Positions 6,656-14,480 of a stretch of 33,632 nt of DNA are shown in pieces. Position numbers and translations under genes: made by a program. The notes under the pieces are model-generated. The model saw only the letters and a program-made list of their open reading frames with translations, ran no database searches and was not told the DNA's origin. The first letter of the stretch is position 1. Each line of letters begins with the position of its first letter. Source of the stretch: JBDTNK01 sp039933775 (GTDB lineage Bacteria; Chloroflexota; Limnocylindria; QHBO01); NCBI GenBank assembly GCA_039933775.1, contig JBDTNK010000018.1, positions 1 to 33,632 of the forward strand, in the 5' to 3' direction.

Positions 6656-9544
6656 ATGCCTGACCGCCGCCCGATCCTCATGCTCATTGACGGCCCGAGC
6701 CTGGTCTACCGCGGCTACTTCGCCCTGCCGCCGTTGACGACCTCGGATGGGACGCTCGTGAACGCCGTCTTTGGCTTCCTGCAGATTGTGCTGCGCGGCA
6801 TGCAGGACCTGAAGCCGGACCATGCGATCGTGAGCTTCGACATCGGTCGACCGCAGTTCCGCTTCGACCTGCACAGCGAGTACAAGGCCGGGCGGCCGAG
6901 CATGCCGGACGACCTGCGCAGCCAGTTTCCGATCGTGCGCGAGGTCGTCGGGATGCTCGGGATGCCGATCGTCGAGCTGGAGGGCTTCGAGGCGGACGAT
7001 GTCATCGGTTCATTGACGAAGCTTGCGACCGATGCCGATGTCGACACGTACATCGTGTCGGGAGACCTTGACGGCCTGCAGCTGGTCGACGATCACGTGC
7101 GCCTGCTCACCACGCGCATCGGCGTCGCTTCGACCGTCATCTATGACCCCGCCAGGGTGATGGACCGATACGGGCTGCGGCCCGACCAGATGCTCGACTA
7201 CAAGGCACTCAAGGGCGATACCTCGGACAACATTCCGGGGATCCCCGGGGTGGGGGAGAAGACCGCGGTCCAGCTGCTGCAGCAGTTCGGCACGCTCGAC
7301 GGCGTCTATGCGCACGTCGACGAGGTGAAGGGCAAGCTGCGCGACCGGCTGGTGGAGCATCGCGAATCGGCGTTCATGAGTCGCGAGGTGGGCCGGATCG
7401 TGTGCGACCTGCCGGTGGAACTGCACCTGGAGGAGGCGCGCACCGGGCGCTACGACCGGCGTGCGGTGGCGCAGCGCTTCCGCGAGCTCGAATTCCGCTC
7501 GCTGATCGATCGCCTGCCGCCGTCGAGCATCGCGCCGACCGGCCACGACGCGCCGGAGCGTGAGACCGCCGGCGGGCTGCAGCTGTCGCTCGACCTGCTG
7601 GGCCACGTGCCGCCGAGCGCGGATGGCGACGCGCGCGACCAATCGGTGCGCGCCGCACCCGATCCACTCGCCGACCCTTCGGGCGCGATCGAGCAGATCG
7701 ATCCGCGCATCATCCGCAACGACGGCGACGCGACCGAGCTCGATGCTTGGCTGCAGGAGCACAACGGCACGGTCGGCCTCGGCTGGTCGCTGGGCGTGGG
7801 GCGCCCGATCCAGCGCGCGCTGCTCGGGATCGCGCTGGCCGCGACCGACGGCAGCGCCTGGTACGTCCCGTGGCGTGACGGCGATCCGCATCCGCCGCTC
7901 GACGGTTGGCTGGCGCGTGCCGACCGCACGGTGGTGGGGCACGACCTGAAGCAGCTGCTCGTGGCGCTGGGCAGGCGCGGGGTGGCGGTGCAGGGCGCCT
8001 GCTTCGATACGCTCGTGGCCGCGTACATGCTCAACCCGGCGCTGCGATCGCAGACGATCGACGATCTCGCCGCGGCGCGATTCAGCGCGGAGCTGCCGCC
8101 GCGACCGCTGAACGCGGAGACGGGGGCCGAGGAGACGTCCGCCGCCCGACGCGCCGCCGCCGAGGCGCTCACCGCGATCCTCGCGCGCGCCGCACTCGAC
8201 GCCGAGCTGGTCGAGACGTCGCTGCGCGACCTCTTCGTCGAGGTCGAGATGCCGCTCATCCCGGTCCTCACCCGGATGGAGCTGGCCGGGGTCCTCATCG
8301 ACCGCGAGGCGCTTGCCGCCATGAGCGAGGAGTTCGGCACCCAGCTCGCGGCGCTCGAGTCGCAGATCTACGCGGGCGTGGGGCACGAGTTCAACATCGG
8401 GTCGCCCAAGCAGCTGGAGACGATCCTCTTCGATGAGCTGCAGCTGCCCGCCACGAAGCGGACACGGACCGGACGGTCGACCGATGCATCGGTCCTCGAG
8501 GAGCTGCGCAGTCAGCACGAGGTGGTCGACAAGATTCTGGAGCACCGACAGCTCTCGAAGCTGAAGTCGACCTACATCGACGCGTTACCTTCGTTGGTCG
8601 ACGGCGAAGGACGGCTGCACACGACGTATCAGCAGGCGGTGGCCGCCACCGGCCGCCTCTCGAGCACCGATCCGAACCTGCAGAACATCCCGATCCGCAC
8701 GGCACTGGGCCGCAGGATCCGCCGCGCCTTCGTCGCCCCACCGGGCAAGCTGCTCTTGGCCGCCGACTACAGCCAGCAGGAGCTGCGCATCCTGGCCCAC
8801 GTGTCGCGGGACCCGGGCCTGCGCGCCGACTTCGCTGCGCATTCCGACATCCACACCGCGGCGGCCGGGCGCGTCCTCGGCGTCGCGCCCGATGACATCA
8901 CGCCGGCGCAGCGCAGCATCGCGAAGATGATCAACTACGGCATCGCCTACGGCATGAGCGACTTCGGGCTGGCCGATCGCCTCAAGATCCCGCGGGAGGA
9001 TGCTCAGAAGTTCATCGCCGACTACTTCGCCGCGTACGAGGGGATCAGGCGCTACACCGTCGAGATTCGCATCCTGGCGCGCGACCAGGGCTTCGTCTCG
9101 ACGCTCTTGGGGCGGAGGCGCTACCTGCCCGAGCTGACCGCCCGCAACGCCGCGCTGCGCTCGGCGGGGGAGCGCATGGCGATCAACATGCCGATCCAGG
9201 GGACCGCCGCCGACGGCATCAAGATCGCCATGGTCCGGCTCGACGAGCGCATGCGCGAGCAGAACCTGCGCTCGCGGATGCTGCTCCAGGTCCACGACGA
9301 GCTCGTTTTCGAGACCGATGCCGATGAGCTCGAGGCCCTCGCGGCGCTCGCCCAGGAGACGATGGAGAACGCACTCGTCCTGGACGTGCCGCTCGACGTC
9401 GATCTCAAGGTCGGGACCGATTGGGAGCACATGGACCGGCTCGAACCGATCGAGGGCGGCGCCTTTCGTCGCGTGCCGAAGTCGGCCGGCGACGTGGCCA
9501 GGCTGGAAGCGGACGAGGCGATCGCCGACGCCCTCCCGGTCTGA
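6656..9544 (+). CDS. polA: DNA polymerase I
   Basis: A 962-residue enzyme that fills gaps in excision repair and replaces RNA primers. The 5'-nuclease domain spans about 1-290 (MLIDGPSLVYRGYFALPP, SEYKAGRPSMP, FEADDVIGSL, KGDTSDNIPGIPGVGEKTA). The 3'-5' exonuclease-like domain (about 340-530) is degenerate: the DxE of motif I is replaced in VGLGWSLGVG, and the LKYD-type motif II reads GHDLKQLL. The polymerase domain has motif A D704-YSQQELR, motif B KMINY(761)GIAYG and motif C QVHD(881)ELVFE. Tyr761 occupies the place of E. coli Phe762. It starts a polA-mutM-coaE operon, with the stop overlapping mutM (TGATG). Confidence 0.97.
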   Translation: MPDRRPILMLIDGPSLVYRGYFALPPLTTSDGTLVNAVFGFLQIVLRGMQDLKPDHAIVSFDIGRPQFRFDLHSEYKAGRPSMPDDLRSQFPIVREVVGMLGMPIVELEGFEADDVIGSLTKLATDADVDTYIVSGDLDGLQLVDDHVRLLTTRIGVASTVIYDPARVMDRYGLRPDQMLDYKALKGDTSDNIPGIPGVGEKTAVQLLQQFGTLDGVYAHVDEVKGKLRDRLVEHRESAFMSREVGRIVCDLPVELHLEEARTGRYDRRAVAQRFRELEFRSLIDRLPPSSIAPTGHDAPERETAGGLQLSLDLLGHVPPSADGDARDQSVRAAPDPLADPSGAIEQIDPRIIRNDGDATELDAWLQEHNGTVGLGWSLGVGRPIQRALLGIALAATDGSAWYVPWRDGDPHPPLDGWLARADRTVVGHDLKQLLVALGRRGVAVQGACFDTLVAAYMLNPALRSQTIDDLAAARFSAELPPRPLNAETGAEETSAARRAAAEALTAILARAALDAELVETSLRDLFVEVEMPLIPVLTRMELAGVLIDREALAAMSEEFGTQLAALESQIYAGVGHEFNIGSPKQLETILFDELQLPATKRTRTGRSTDASVLEELRSQHEVVDKILEHRQLSKLKSTYIDALPSLVDGEGRLHTTYQQAVAATGRLSSTDPNLQNIPIRTALGRRIRRAFVAPPGKLLLAADYSQQELRILAHVSRDPGLRADFAAHSDIHTAAAGRVLGVAPDDITPAQRSIAKMINYGIAYGMSDFGLADRLKIPREDAQKFIADYFAAYEGIRRYTVEIRILARDQGFVSTLLGRRRYLPELTARNAALRSAGERMAINMPIQGTAADGIKIAMVRLDERMREQNLRSRMLLQVHDELVFETDADELEALAALAQETMENALVLDVPLDVDLKVGTDWEHMDRLEPIEGGAFRRVPKSAGDVARLEADEAIADALPV

Positions 9545-10458
9545 TGCCGGAGCTGCCCGAGGTCGAGACCGTTGCGCGCGACCTGCAGCGCTGGGTCGCG
9601 GGCGCCACGATCCGCGACGCGACGGTGCACTGGGACCGGACGATTCGCTCGCCGCAACCGCCCGAGCGTTTCGTGGCGGAGCTGCGCGGCGCCACCATCC
9701 GGCGCGTCGGGCGCCGCGCCAAGACGGTCCTGCTGCATCTCGACGATGGCCGCGTCATGACCGTCGCGCTGCGCATGACCGGAGCCCTCATCGTCGCGGC
9801 ACCGGGAACGGCGGAGGATCCGTATGCGCGCGTCGTCTTCGCGCTCGCCGACGGCCGCGAGCTGCGCTACCGCGACGTGCGCAAGTTCGGGCGCATCGGC
9901 CTGTGGCCGGGCGGCGGCCTGCGCAGCGTCGGGGCCGGACGCGGCTCGCGGTCTCGCCGCATCGCCGATGGCGGCGGTCGCTACCGGATCGGGGAGCTGT
10001 TCAGCGGGCACGGCCCCGAGCCACTTGCGCGCGGCTTCACCGCCGCGCGGCTGGCGGAGCGGCTCCGCGGGCGAAGCGCGCGCCTGAAGACGCTGCTCCT
10101 CGACCAGAGCTTCATCGCCGGCGTCGGCAACATCTACGCCGACGAGGCGCTGTGGCGCGCCAGGCTGCATCCGCTGCGTGCCGCCGACACCCTCGATCCC
10201 GCCGACGTGCGGCGCCTGCACCGCGCGGTGCGGCAGGTGCTGCGCGAGGGCATCGCGAACCGCGGCGCGAGCTTCAGCGACTACGTTGGCGCGGACGGCG
10301 AGCCGGGCGCGAATGCCGAGCGCCTGGCGGTCTACCGCCGGACCGACGAGCCCTGCTACCGCTGCGGAACGCCGATCCGGCGCATCGTGGTCGACCAGCG
10401 CAGCACGCATCTGTGCCCGCGCTGCCAGCCGCTGCCGCTAGCATCCGCTTCGGCATGA
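9544..10458 (+). CDS. mutM: Formamidopyrimidine-DNA glycosylase (Fpg)
   Basis: A 304-residue bifunctional glycosylase/AP lyase that removes 8-oxoguanine and formamidopyrimidines. The start at 9544 is fixed by the mature N-terminus PELPEVET, where Pro2 is the nucleophile and Glu3 catalytic; the ATG overlaps the polA stop. K60 (RRAKTVLL) is the conserved beta-strand lysine. The helix-two-turn-helix region reads LKTLLLDQSFIAGVGNIYADE. The zinc finger ligands are C271, C274, C291 and C294, with an essential Arg in QRSTHLC. An unusual Gly/Arg/Ser-rich stretch of about 25 residues (GGGLRSVGAGRGSRSRRIA) lies in the interdomain linker before GPEPL. Overlaps coaE by ATGA. Confidence 0.96.
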   Translation: MPELPEVETVARDLQRWVAGATIRDATVHWDRTIRSPQPPERFVAELRGATIRRVGRRAKTVLLHLDDGRVMTVALRMTGALIVAAPGTAEDPYARVVFALADGRELRYRDVRKFGRIGLWPGGGLRSVGAGRGSRSRRIADGGGRYRIGELFSGHGPEPLARGFTAARLAERLRGRSARLKTLLLDQSFIAGVGNIYADEALWRARLHPLRAADTLDPADVRRLHRAVRQVLREGIANRGASFSDYVGADGEPGANAERLAVYRRTDEPCYRCGTPIRRIVVDQRSTHLCPRCQPLPLASASA

Positions 10459-11027
10459 AGGTGATCGGTCTGACCGGCAACATCGGCTGCGGCAAGAGCA
10501 CCGTGGCGGCTATGCTGCGCTCCCTGGGGGCGGCCACGATCGACCTCGACGCGGTCTCGCGCGAGATCCGCCAGACCGATGACGAGGCGCGGACGGCCAT
10601 CGTGCGACGCTTCGGCACGCTCGAGGCCGCCGACCTGGCGCGCATCGTGTTTTCGGACGCCGCCGCGCTGCGCGATCTCGAGGCGATCATGCATCCACGC
10701 GTGCGGAACGCGGCACGCGAGCGGTTGGCGGAGCTTGCCGAGGGCGGCGTCCCGTCGGTCGCCATCGAGGCGATCAAGCTGCTCGAGTCGCCGCTCCTCG
10801 ACGCATGCGACGCGACCTGGGTCGTGGCCTGCCGCGAGGAGGACGCCGTCACGCGCCTCGCGACGTCGCGCGGCATGAGCGAGGCGGCCGCGCGCGCCCG
10901 CCTGGCGAACCAGTCGCCGCAGGCCGACAAGATCGCCGCCGCCGACGTCGTGATCGACGGATCGGCGCAGCTCGATGAGACGCGGCGCCAGGTCGAGGTG
11001 GCGTACGCGGAGCTGATGGGCGCCTGA
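10455..11027 (+). CDS. coaE: Dephospho-CoA kinase
   Basis: A 190-residue enzyme for the last step of coenzyme A synthesis, phosphorylating dephospho-CoA with ATP. The N-terminal P-loop is GNIGCGKST (G8-T16), followed by the substrate-site stretch TIDLDAVSREI. Mid-chain MHPRV and the lid region RLATSRGMSEAAARARLANQ are family-like. The start ATG overlaps the mutM stop by 4 nt, and the same polA-mutM-coaE order occurs in Firmicutes. Its stop codon lies inside the left arm of a strong hairpin. Confidence 0.94.
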   Translation: MKVIGLTGNIGCGKSTVAAMLRSLGAATIDLDAVSREIRQTDDEARTAIVRRFGTLEAADLARIVFSDAAALRDLEAIMHPRVRNAARERLAELAEGGVPSVAIEAIKLLESPLLDACDATWVVACREEDAVTRLATSRGMSEAAARARLANQSPQADKIAAADVVIDGSAQLDETRRQVEVAYAELMGA

Positions 11028-11046
11028 CCGCAAGAGGTCAGGCGCC
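11019..11046. terminator. Bidirectional hairpin between coaE and cpaB
   Basis: A perfect 11-bp stem, GGCGCCTGACC (11019-11029) and GGTCAGGCGCC (11036-11046), with loop GCAAGA. It contains the coaE stop codon and lies just beyond the stop of the convergent cpaB-like gene at 11052. There is no T-run on either strand, so it may act with Rho or as an mRNA 3'-end stabiliser. Confidence 0.65.
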
Positions 11047-11051
11047 ATCGG

Positions 11052-11876
11052 TCAGTTGGCGGCCTGGTCCTGCGTGGTGTCGAAGGGCTTCGGGAGCGGG
11101 AAGCCGAACTCCTCGATCAGCGAGTCGAGGGTCGAGCCCTCGGTCGACGCGATGCGATCGTCCTGGTCAGGACGCAGCACCATCGAAAAGACGCCACCCG
11201 CCGCGGTCAGCTCGGTGATCTTCTCGGCCGTGGCGAGGTCCGAGCGCAGAATATAGATCGTGCCGTTGCGCGACAGGATCGTCAGCTGCTGGAGGGTGAC
11301 CTTGGTCGACGGCCCCGGCAGCAGGTCCGCGGCGGTGGTATCGGCCTCCTCGGGGGTCTGCCCGATGAGCGGGTTGATCGGCATCGTCACCAGCAGGTCG
11401 ACGCGCTGGCCGGCGACGAGCGTGCCGGCCACCGCCTGGGCGTCGGGGACGTTGATGCTCACCGCGCGCAGGTCGGGGCCTTCGGCGTCATATTCCTCGC
11501 CCGGCGCGATGATCGAAAACGTCTGGCCCTCCGTGGTCGAGGCGAGCAGGTTGCGGCTGACGAGCTGCCCGGTCGAGATCGGGACGCCGCTCACGCGTCC
11601 GAGCACCTCGTCGATGCGCGCGAAGGCGGCCTCGTTCGTGGCATCGACCGGCACCTCGCGCGTCGCGACGTCGCCCTCCTCGATCGGCTTGCGGCCGGGG
11701 ATCTCGCGAACCGCGACGACGACCGTCCGAATCTCTGCCGGCTGGCTCCCGCCCACGAGGTCGCTCGCCTGGAGCGCGACGAAGACCACGCCTCCCACGA
11801 TGAGCGCGACGATGATGCCGACGGCGATGTACACCTTGGATCGGCGGCTGTTGCGGTCGGAGTATTCGAGCTCCAC
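11052..11876 (-). CDS. cpaB: Flp/Tad pilus assembly protein CpaB (RcpC) family
   Basis: A 274-residue protein with one N-terminal membrane segment (about 16-36, YIAVGIIVALIVGGVVFVAL) after a charged cytoplasmic tail. A SAF-domain region follows (TVVVAVREIPGRKPIEEGDVATREVP, then GRVSGVPISTGQLVSRNLL), then a CpaB-type C-terminal part (VSINVPDAQAVAGTLVAGQRVDLLVT). CpaB works with the outer parts of the Tad secretion machine and has SAF domains that may bind glycans. A GAGGA ribosome-binding site lies 7 nt before the ATG. It is the third gene after tadE and the TadG-like gene, 30 nt downstream. No Tad ATPase, platform or prepilin gene is in the window. Confidence 0.85.
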   Translation of the reverse strand: MELEYSDRNSRRSKVYIAVGIIVALIVGGVVFVALQASDLVGGSQPAEIRTVVVAVREIPGRKPIEEGDVATREVPVDATNEAAFARIDEVLGRVSGVPISTGQLVSRNLLASTTEGQTFSIIAPGEEYDAEGPDLRAVSINVPDAQAVAGTLVAGQRVDLLVTMPINPLIGQTPEEADTTAADLLPGPSTKVTLQQLTILSRNGTIYILRSDLATAEKITELTAAGGVFSMVLRPDQDDRIASTEGSTLDSLIEEFGFPLPKPFDTTQDQAAN

Positions 11877-11906
11877 GATGGTGCGTTCCTCGTTAGCTGC
11901 TGGGGA

Positions 11907-13814
11907 TCACCACGGCATGAGCCGCGCGCTCTGCACGCGACGCAGTGCCGGGTCGGAAGAATCGGCATAGACGCCGGAGATGGCGCGACCGGAGAATCCG
12001 TTCGCGTCGACGTCCGTCACCTCGAAGGCGGCGAACCCGATGATGTCGACGTAGGAGCCCCCACCCGCAGCAGTGGCCACGAGCACCTGTACCGGCCAGA
12101 TATGGGTCACCGGCTGGCCGGCGCCGTTCGTGCCGGTGCCGCGCACGTTGAAGGTGTAGCAACCTGACCCCAGCCCGGCGGTCTGAACCGTCACGGTTGA
12201 GCTGCTGCCGCTGCCGGTGCTCGGCACGACGGCGCCTGAGCTCAGCGTGATCGCACCCGGCGCGATCGACGCGGCGGTGTAGTTGCAGGTCATGAACGAG
12301 GCCGCGTCGACGGAGAGCGTCACCGGGCTCGAGCCCCAGGTGCTCGATCCGCTGGCCGTCGAGACCAGGAGCGGGATGTCGATCGGAGCACCGATGGTGT
12401 CGGCGGTGCCCAGCGCGCCCGAGTTGCCGAAGCTGAAATCTCGCACAGCTCCGCCGATCCGCACCGCGACCGGCCCGCGACGCGTCTGGAAGTACGGGTC
12501 GCCCGAATGCCCCTCCAGCCATACCGTGTAGATGCCGGCGGGCACCGCGTTCGTCGCGATGTTCTGCATCTGGACGGTCGTGCCCCTGCTGGCCACCAGG
12601 AAGACATTCGGGCTGAAGGTCGGCGCGGTCATGAGGCCCGGACCGGCCGACGCGGCGCCATCGGTCGGGATCAGGTCGTGCACCGGATCGGTGGCCAGGT
12701 GGTCGCCGTGCAGGTGCAGCGTCACGGTGCTGTTGAACTCGCTATTGCGCGAGACCGTGAAGCTCGGCCCGTTCGTCGTCCCGCTGGCCGGCAGCGTGAT
12801 CGCCGCGGGCGGCGTCAGGCTGAAGTCGGGAATCTGCATCACGGTGCCGTTGTAGACCGCGAGCAGGACCCGGTCGCCGGTGCTGTATCGCTGGCTGAAG
12901 TTGCCCATCACCATCGCCGTGTCGTTGCCGCTCATGACGGCAACCTGGTCGTTCGGATCGGGTGGCGTCTGGACCGGTGGAAAGCCCGGCCCGGGATAGC
13001 CGGCGGTGATGTAGTCGCCCTGCATGGTCTTGATGGTGTTCGGGTTCGTGCCGAAGGCGACGCCGTTGTGATAGACGCGCGAAAGTGTCGTCGAGAAGTT
13101 GCGGATGTCGAGGGCGATGAAACCACGGAAGTTCGGCTGGTTCGCCGCCTTGGCACCGGGGCCGTAGAGCTCGAACTCCGGACCCGGCTGGAGCTCACTG
13201 GCCGGGGTCCGACCGTTGTAGCCGAGCACGTCCACCGGGTCGACGCCACCCGAACCGCTCGTTGCCTGGGTGGCGGTGAAGTCGACGAAGCTGCCTCCCG
13301 GGCCGGGCGCATTGTCGTAGCGCCGGGCCACGATCGGCATTCCCGGCCCCGCCTCGAGGCCGCAGCGGGCGCGTCCGCGCGCGGTGAGGACCTCGACGCC
13401 GAGCACGGCGCCCAGCGTCGTCGGCACGTTGGACTGGATCGCGACGCGCACGGTGGTGCCGCTGACCAGCACGCCGCCGGTGAGGTAGGAGGGGTCGCCA
13501 AGGTGGCCGTCGGCGTAGAGGAGCGGCTCGGCGGTCGTCGGCAGCGTTGCATCGGCGCCGACGGGCGATGCCTGGAGGTTCGTGCGCGCGATCGTGTCGG
13601 CGGTGTCACGCGCCGAGTTGTCGGAGGCGCCCTCCACGAGCGCGCGGCACGCGGCCAACGCTCCGGCATCGGCCGCGTTCTGGATGTAGCGCTCCTGCGC
13701 CGCGTGCCGGCCGAGGTCGATGGCGAAGGATGCCGCGCCGAGAAGGATGACGAGCCCCAGGGCCACGATGACGAGCACCTGGCCACGCTCGACCGGGAGC
13801 GAACGGCGCGCCAT
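11907..13814 (-). CDS. TadG-like pilus/surface protein with long secreted domain
   Basis: A 635-residue protein. The N-terminus has the Tad-like motif: ERGQVLVIVALGLVILLGAASFAIDLG, then AAQERYIQNAADAGALAACRA, as in TadG and other pseudopilin-like Tad proteins. A signal/membrane segment (about 9-30) leads to a large outside region rich in Gly, Ser, Thr and Pro. It includes a stretch with GYNGRTPASELQPGPEFELYGPG, an Ig-like segment ending YTVWLEGHSGD and a beta-rich C-terminal third with paired cysteines (CNYTA, GSGCYTF). The extra domains are much longer than a simple TadG core. The start overlaps the tadE stop (TGATG), so the two are translationally coupled. Confidence 0.78.
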   Translation of the reverse strand: MARRSLPVERGQVLVIVALGLVILLGAASFAIDLGRHAAQERYIQNAADAGALAACRALVEGASDNSARDTADTIARTNLQASPVGADATLPTTAEPLLYADGHLGDPSYLTGGVLVSGTTVRVAIQSNVPTTLGAVLGVEVLTARGRARCGLEAGPGMPIVARRYDNAPGPGGSFVDFTATQATSGSGGVDPVDVLGYNGRTPASELQPGPEFELYGPGAKAANQPNFRGFIALDIRNFSTTLSRVYHNGVAFGTNPNTIKTMQGDYITAGYPGPGFPPVQTPPDPNDQVAVMSGNDTAMVMGNFSQRYSTGDRVLLAVYNGTVMQIPDFSLTPPAAITLPASGTTNGPSFTVSRNSEFNSTVTLHLHGDHLATDPVHDLIPTDGAASAGPGLMTAPTFSPNVFLVASRGTTVQMQNIATNAVPAGIYTVWLEGHSGDPYFQTRRGPVAVRIGGAVRDFSFGNSGALGTADTIGAPIDIPLLVSTASGSSTWGSSPVTLSVDAASFMTCNYTAASIAPGAITLSSGAVVPSTGSGSSSTVTVQTAGLGSGCYTFNVRGTGTNGAGQPVTHIWPVQVLVATAAGGGSYVDIIGFAAFEVTDVDANGFSGRAISGVYADSSDPALRRVQSARLMPW

Positions 13815-14359
13815 CAGTTCACGACCATGGTGACGTTGGCCGAGAAACCGACGCGGTTCGAGGCGTCGGCCCCGATCAGGCCGCCGATGAGCGGCACGAA
13901 GACCGGCTGTCGGTAGGTGACCTGCACCCGCACGCGGCAGCCCTTGCGCGGCTGATTGGTGCAGGTCGTGGCATCGGGGTAGGTGATGGCCAGATCACCG
14001 CCGCCCGCAGACGTCGCGCAGCTGCCGCTGAACTGGCCGGGCACGCCGGTGTCAAGCGACTGCTGCGAGGCGGTGAGAATGGCGCTGCAGCGCGCGGCAT
14101 CGTTCGCGGCCTGTGCGAGTGACGGGTTGTAGACGTAGATCGTGCCGCTGCGAGCCCCCTCGCGCGCGGCATTGCTGACTCCGACATACGCGGCGAAGAG
14201 GAAGCCGAACTGGATGATGCCGACGACGATCAGGATGAGTGGCAGAAGCACCGCGGCGAACTCGACCATGGCCTGTCCGCGGCTCGAACCGCGAAGCACG
14301 ATGCGCCGCAGCGCGGCGGGCATGCGGAGACGGAGCGGATGAGAACGCAGATGGGCCAC
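13814..14359 (-). CDS. tadE: TadE-like pilus assembly protein
   Basis: A 181-residue minor-pseudopilin-type protein. After a basic N-terminus it has RGQAMVEFAAVLLPLILIVVGIIQFGFLF (split here as RGQAMVEFAAVLLP and LILIVVGIIQFGF), the TadE signature and membrane segment. ANAAREGAR-type family residues follow as VSNAAREGARSG. The extracytoplasmic domain has four cysteines. The GTG at 14359 is chosen because a TACACT -10 ends 7 nt upstream. First gene of the tadE-tadG-cpaB group, divergent from uvrB. Confidence 0.85.
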   Translation of the reverse strand: MAHLRSHPLRLRMPAALRRIVLRGSSRGQAMVEFAAVLLPLILIVVGIIQFGFLFAAYVGVSNAAREGARSGTIYVYNPSLAQAANDAARCSAILTASQQSLDTGVPGQFSGSCATSAGGGDLAITYPDATTCTNQPRKGCRVRVQVTYRQPVFVPLIGGLIGADASNRVGFSANVTMVVN

Positions 14360-14366
14360 TGGCGCG

Positions 14367-14372
14367 AGTGTA
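14367..14372 (-). promoter_or_regulatory. -10 element of the tadE operon
   Basis: TACACT on the minus strand ends 7 nt before the GTG start at 14359, predicting a leaderless mRNA. No Shine-Dalgarno is seen. Confidence 0.5.
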
Positions 14373-14415
14373 TGGAGGGGCGCGCGGGACTCGAATAGCC
14401 CGTTGGACGGGGTGT

Positions 14416-14444
14416 CATCGGTACCGATGGAGGTCCGCTACAAT
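14416..14444 (+). promoter_or_regulatory. uvrB promoter with adjoining 14-bp palindrome
   Basis: TACAAT (14439-14444) is a good -10, giving a leader of roughly 30 nt before the uvrB ATG at 14481. The perfect palindrome CATCGGTACCGATG (14416-14429) covers the expected -35 position and could be an operator. Its half-word CCGATG is common in this DNA, so chance cannot be excluded. Confidence 0.5.
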
Positions 14445-14480
14445 CGAAAACCCCGCCCCGTCTCCCGAGGTTTCCTCTCC

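Noticed and set aside
14403..14480. Extended N-terminus of uvrB from 14403
   Set aside because: It would place the TACAAT promoter within the coding region; the family N-terminus begins at 14481.
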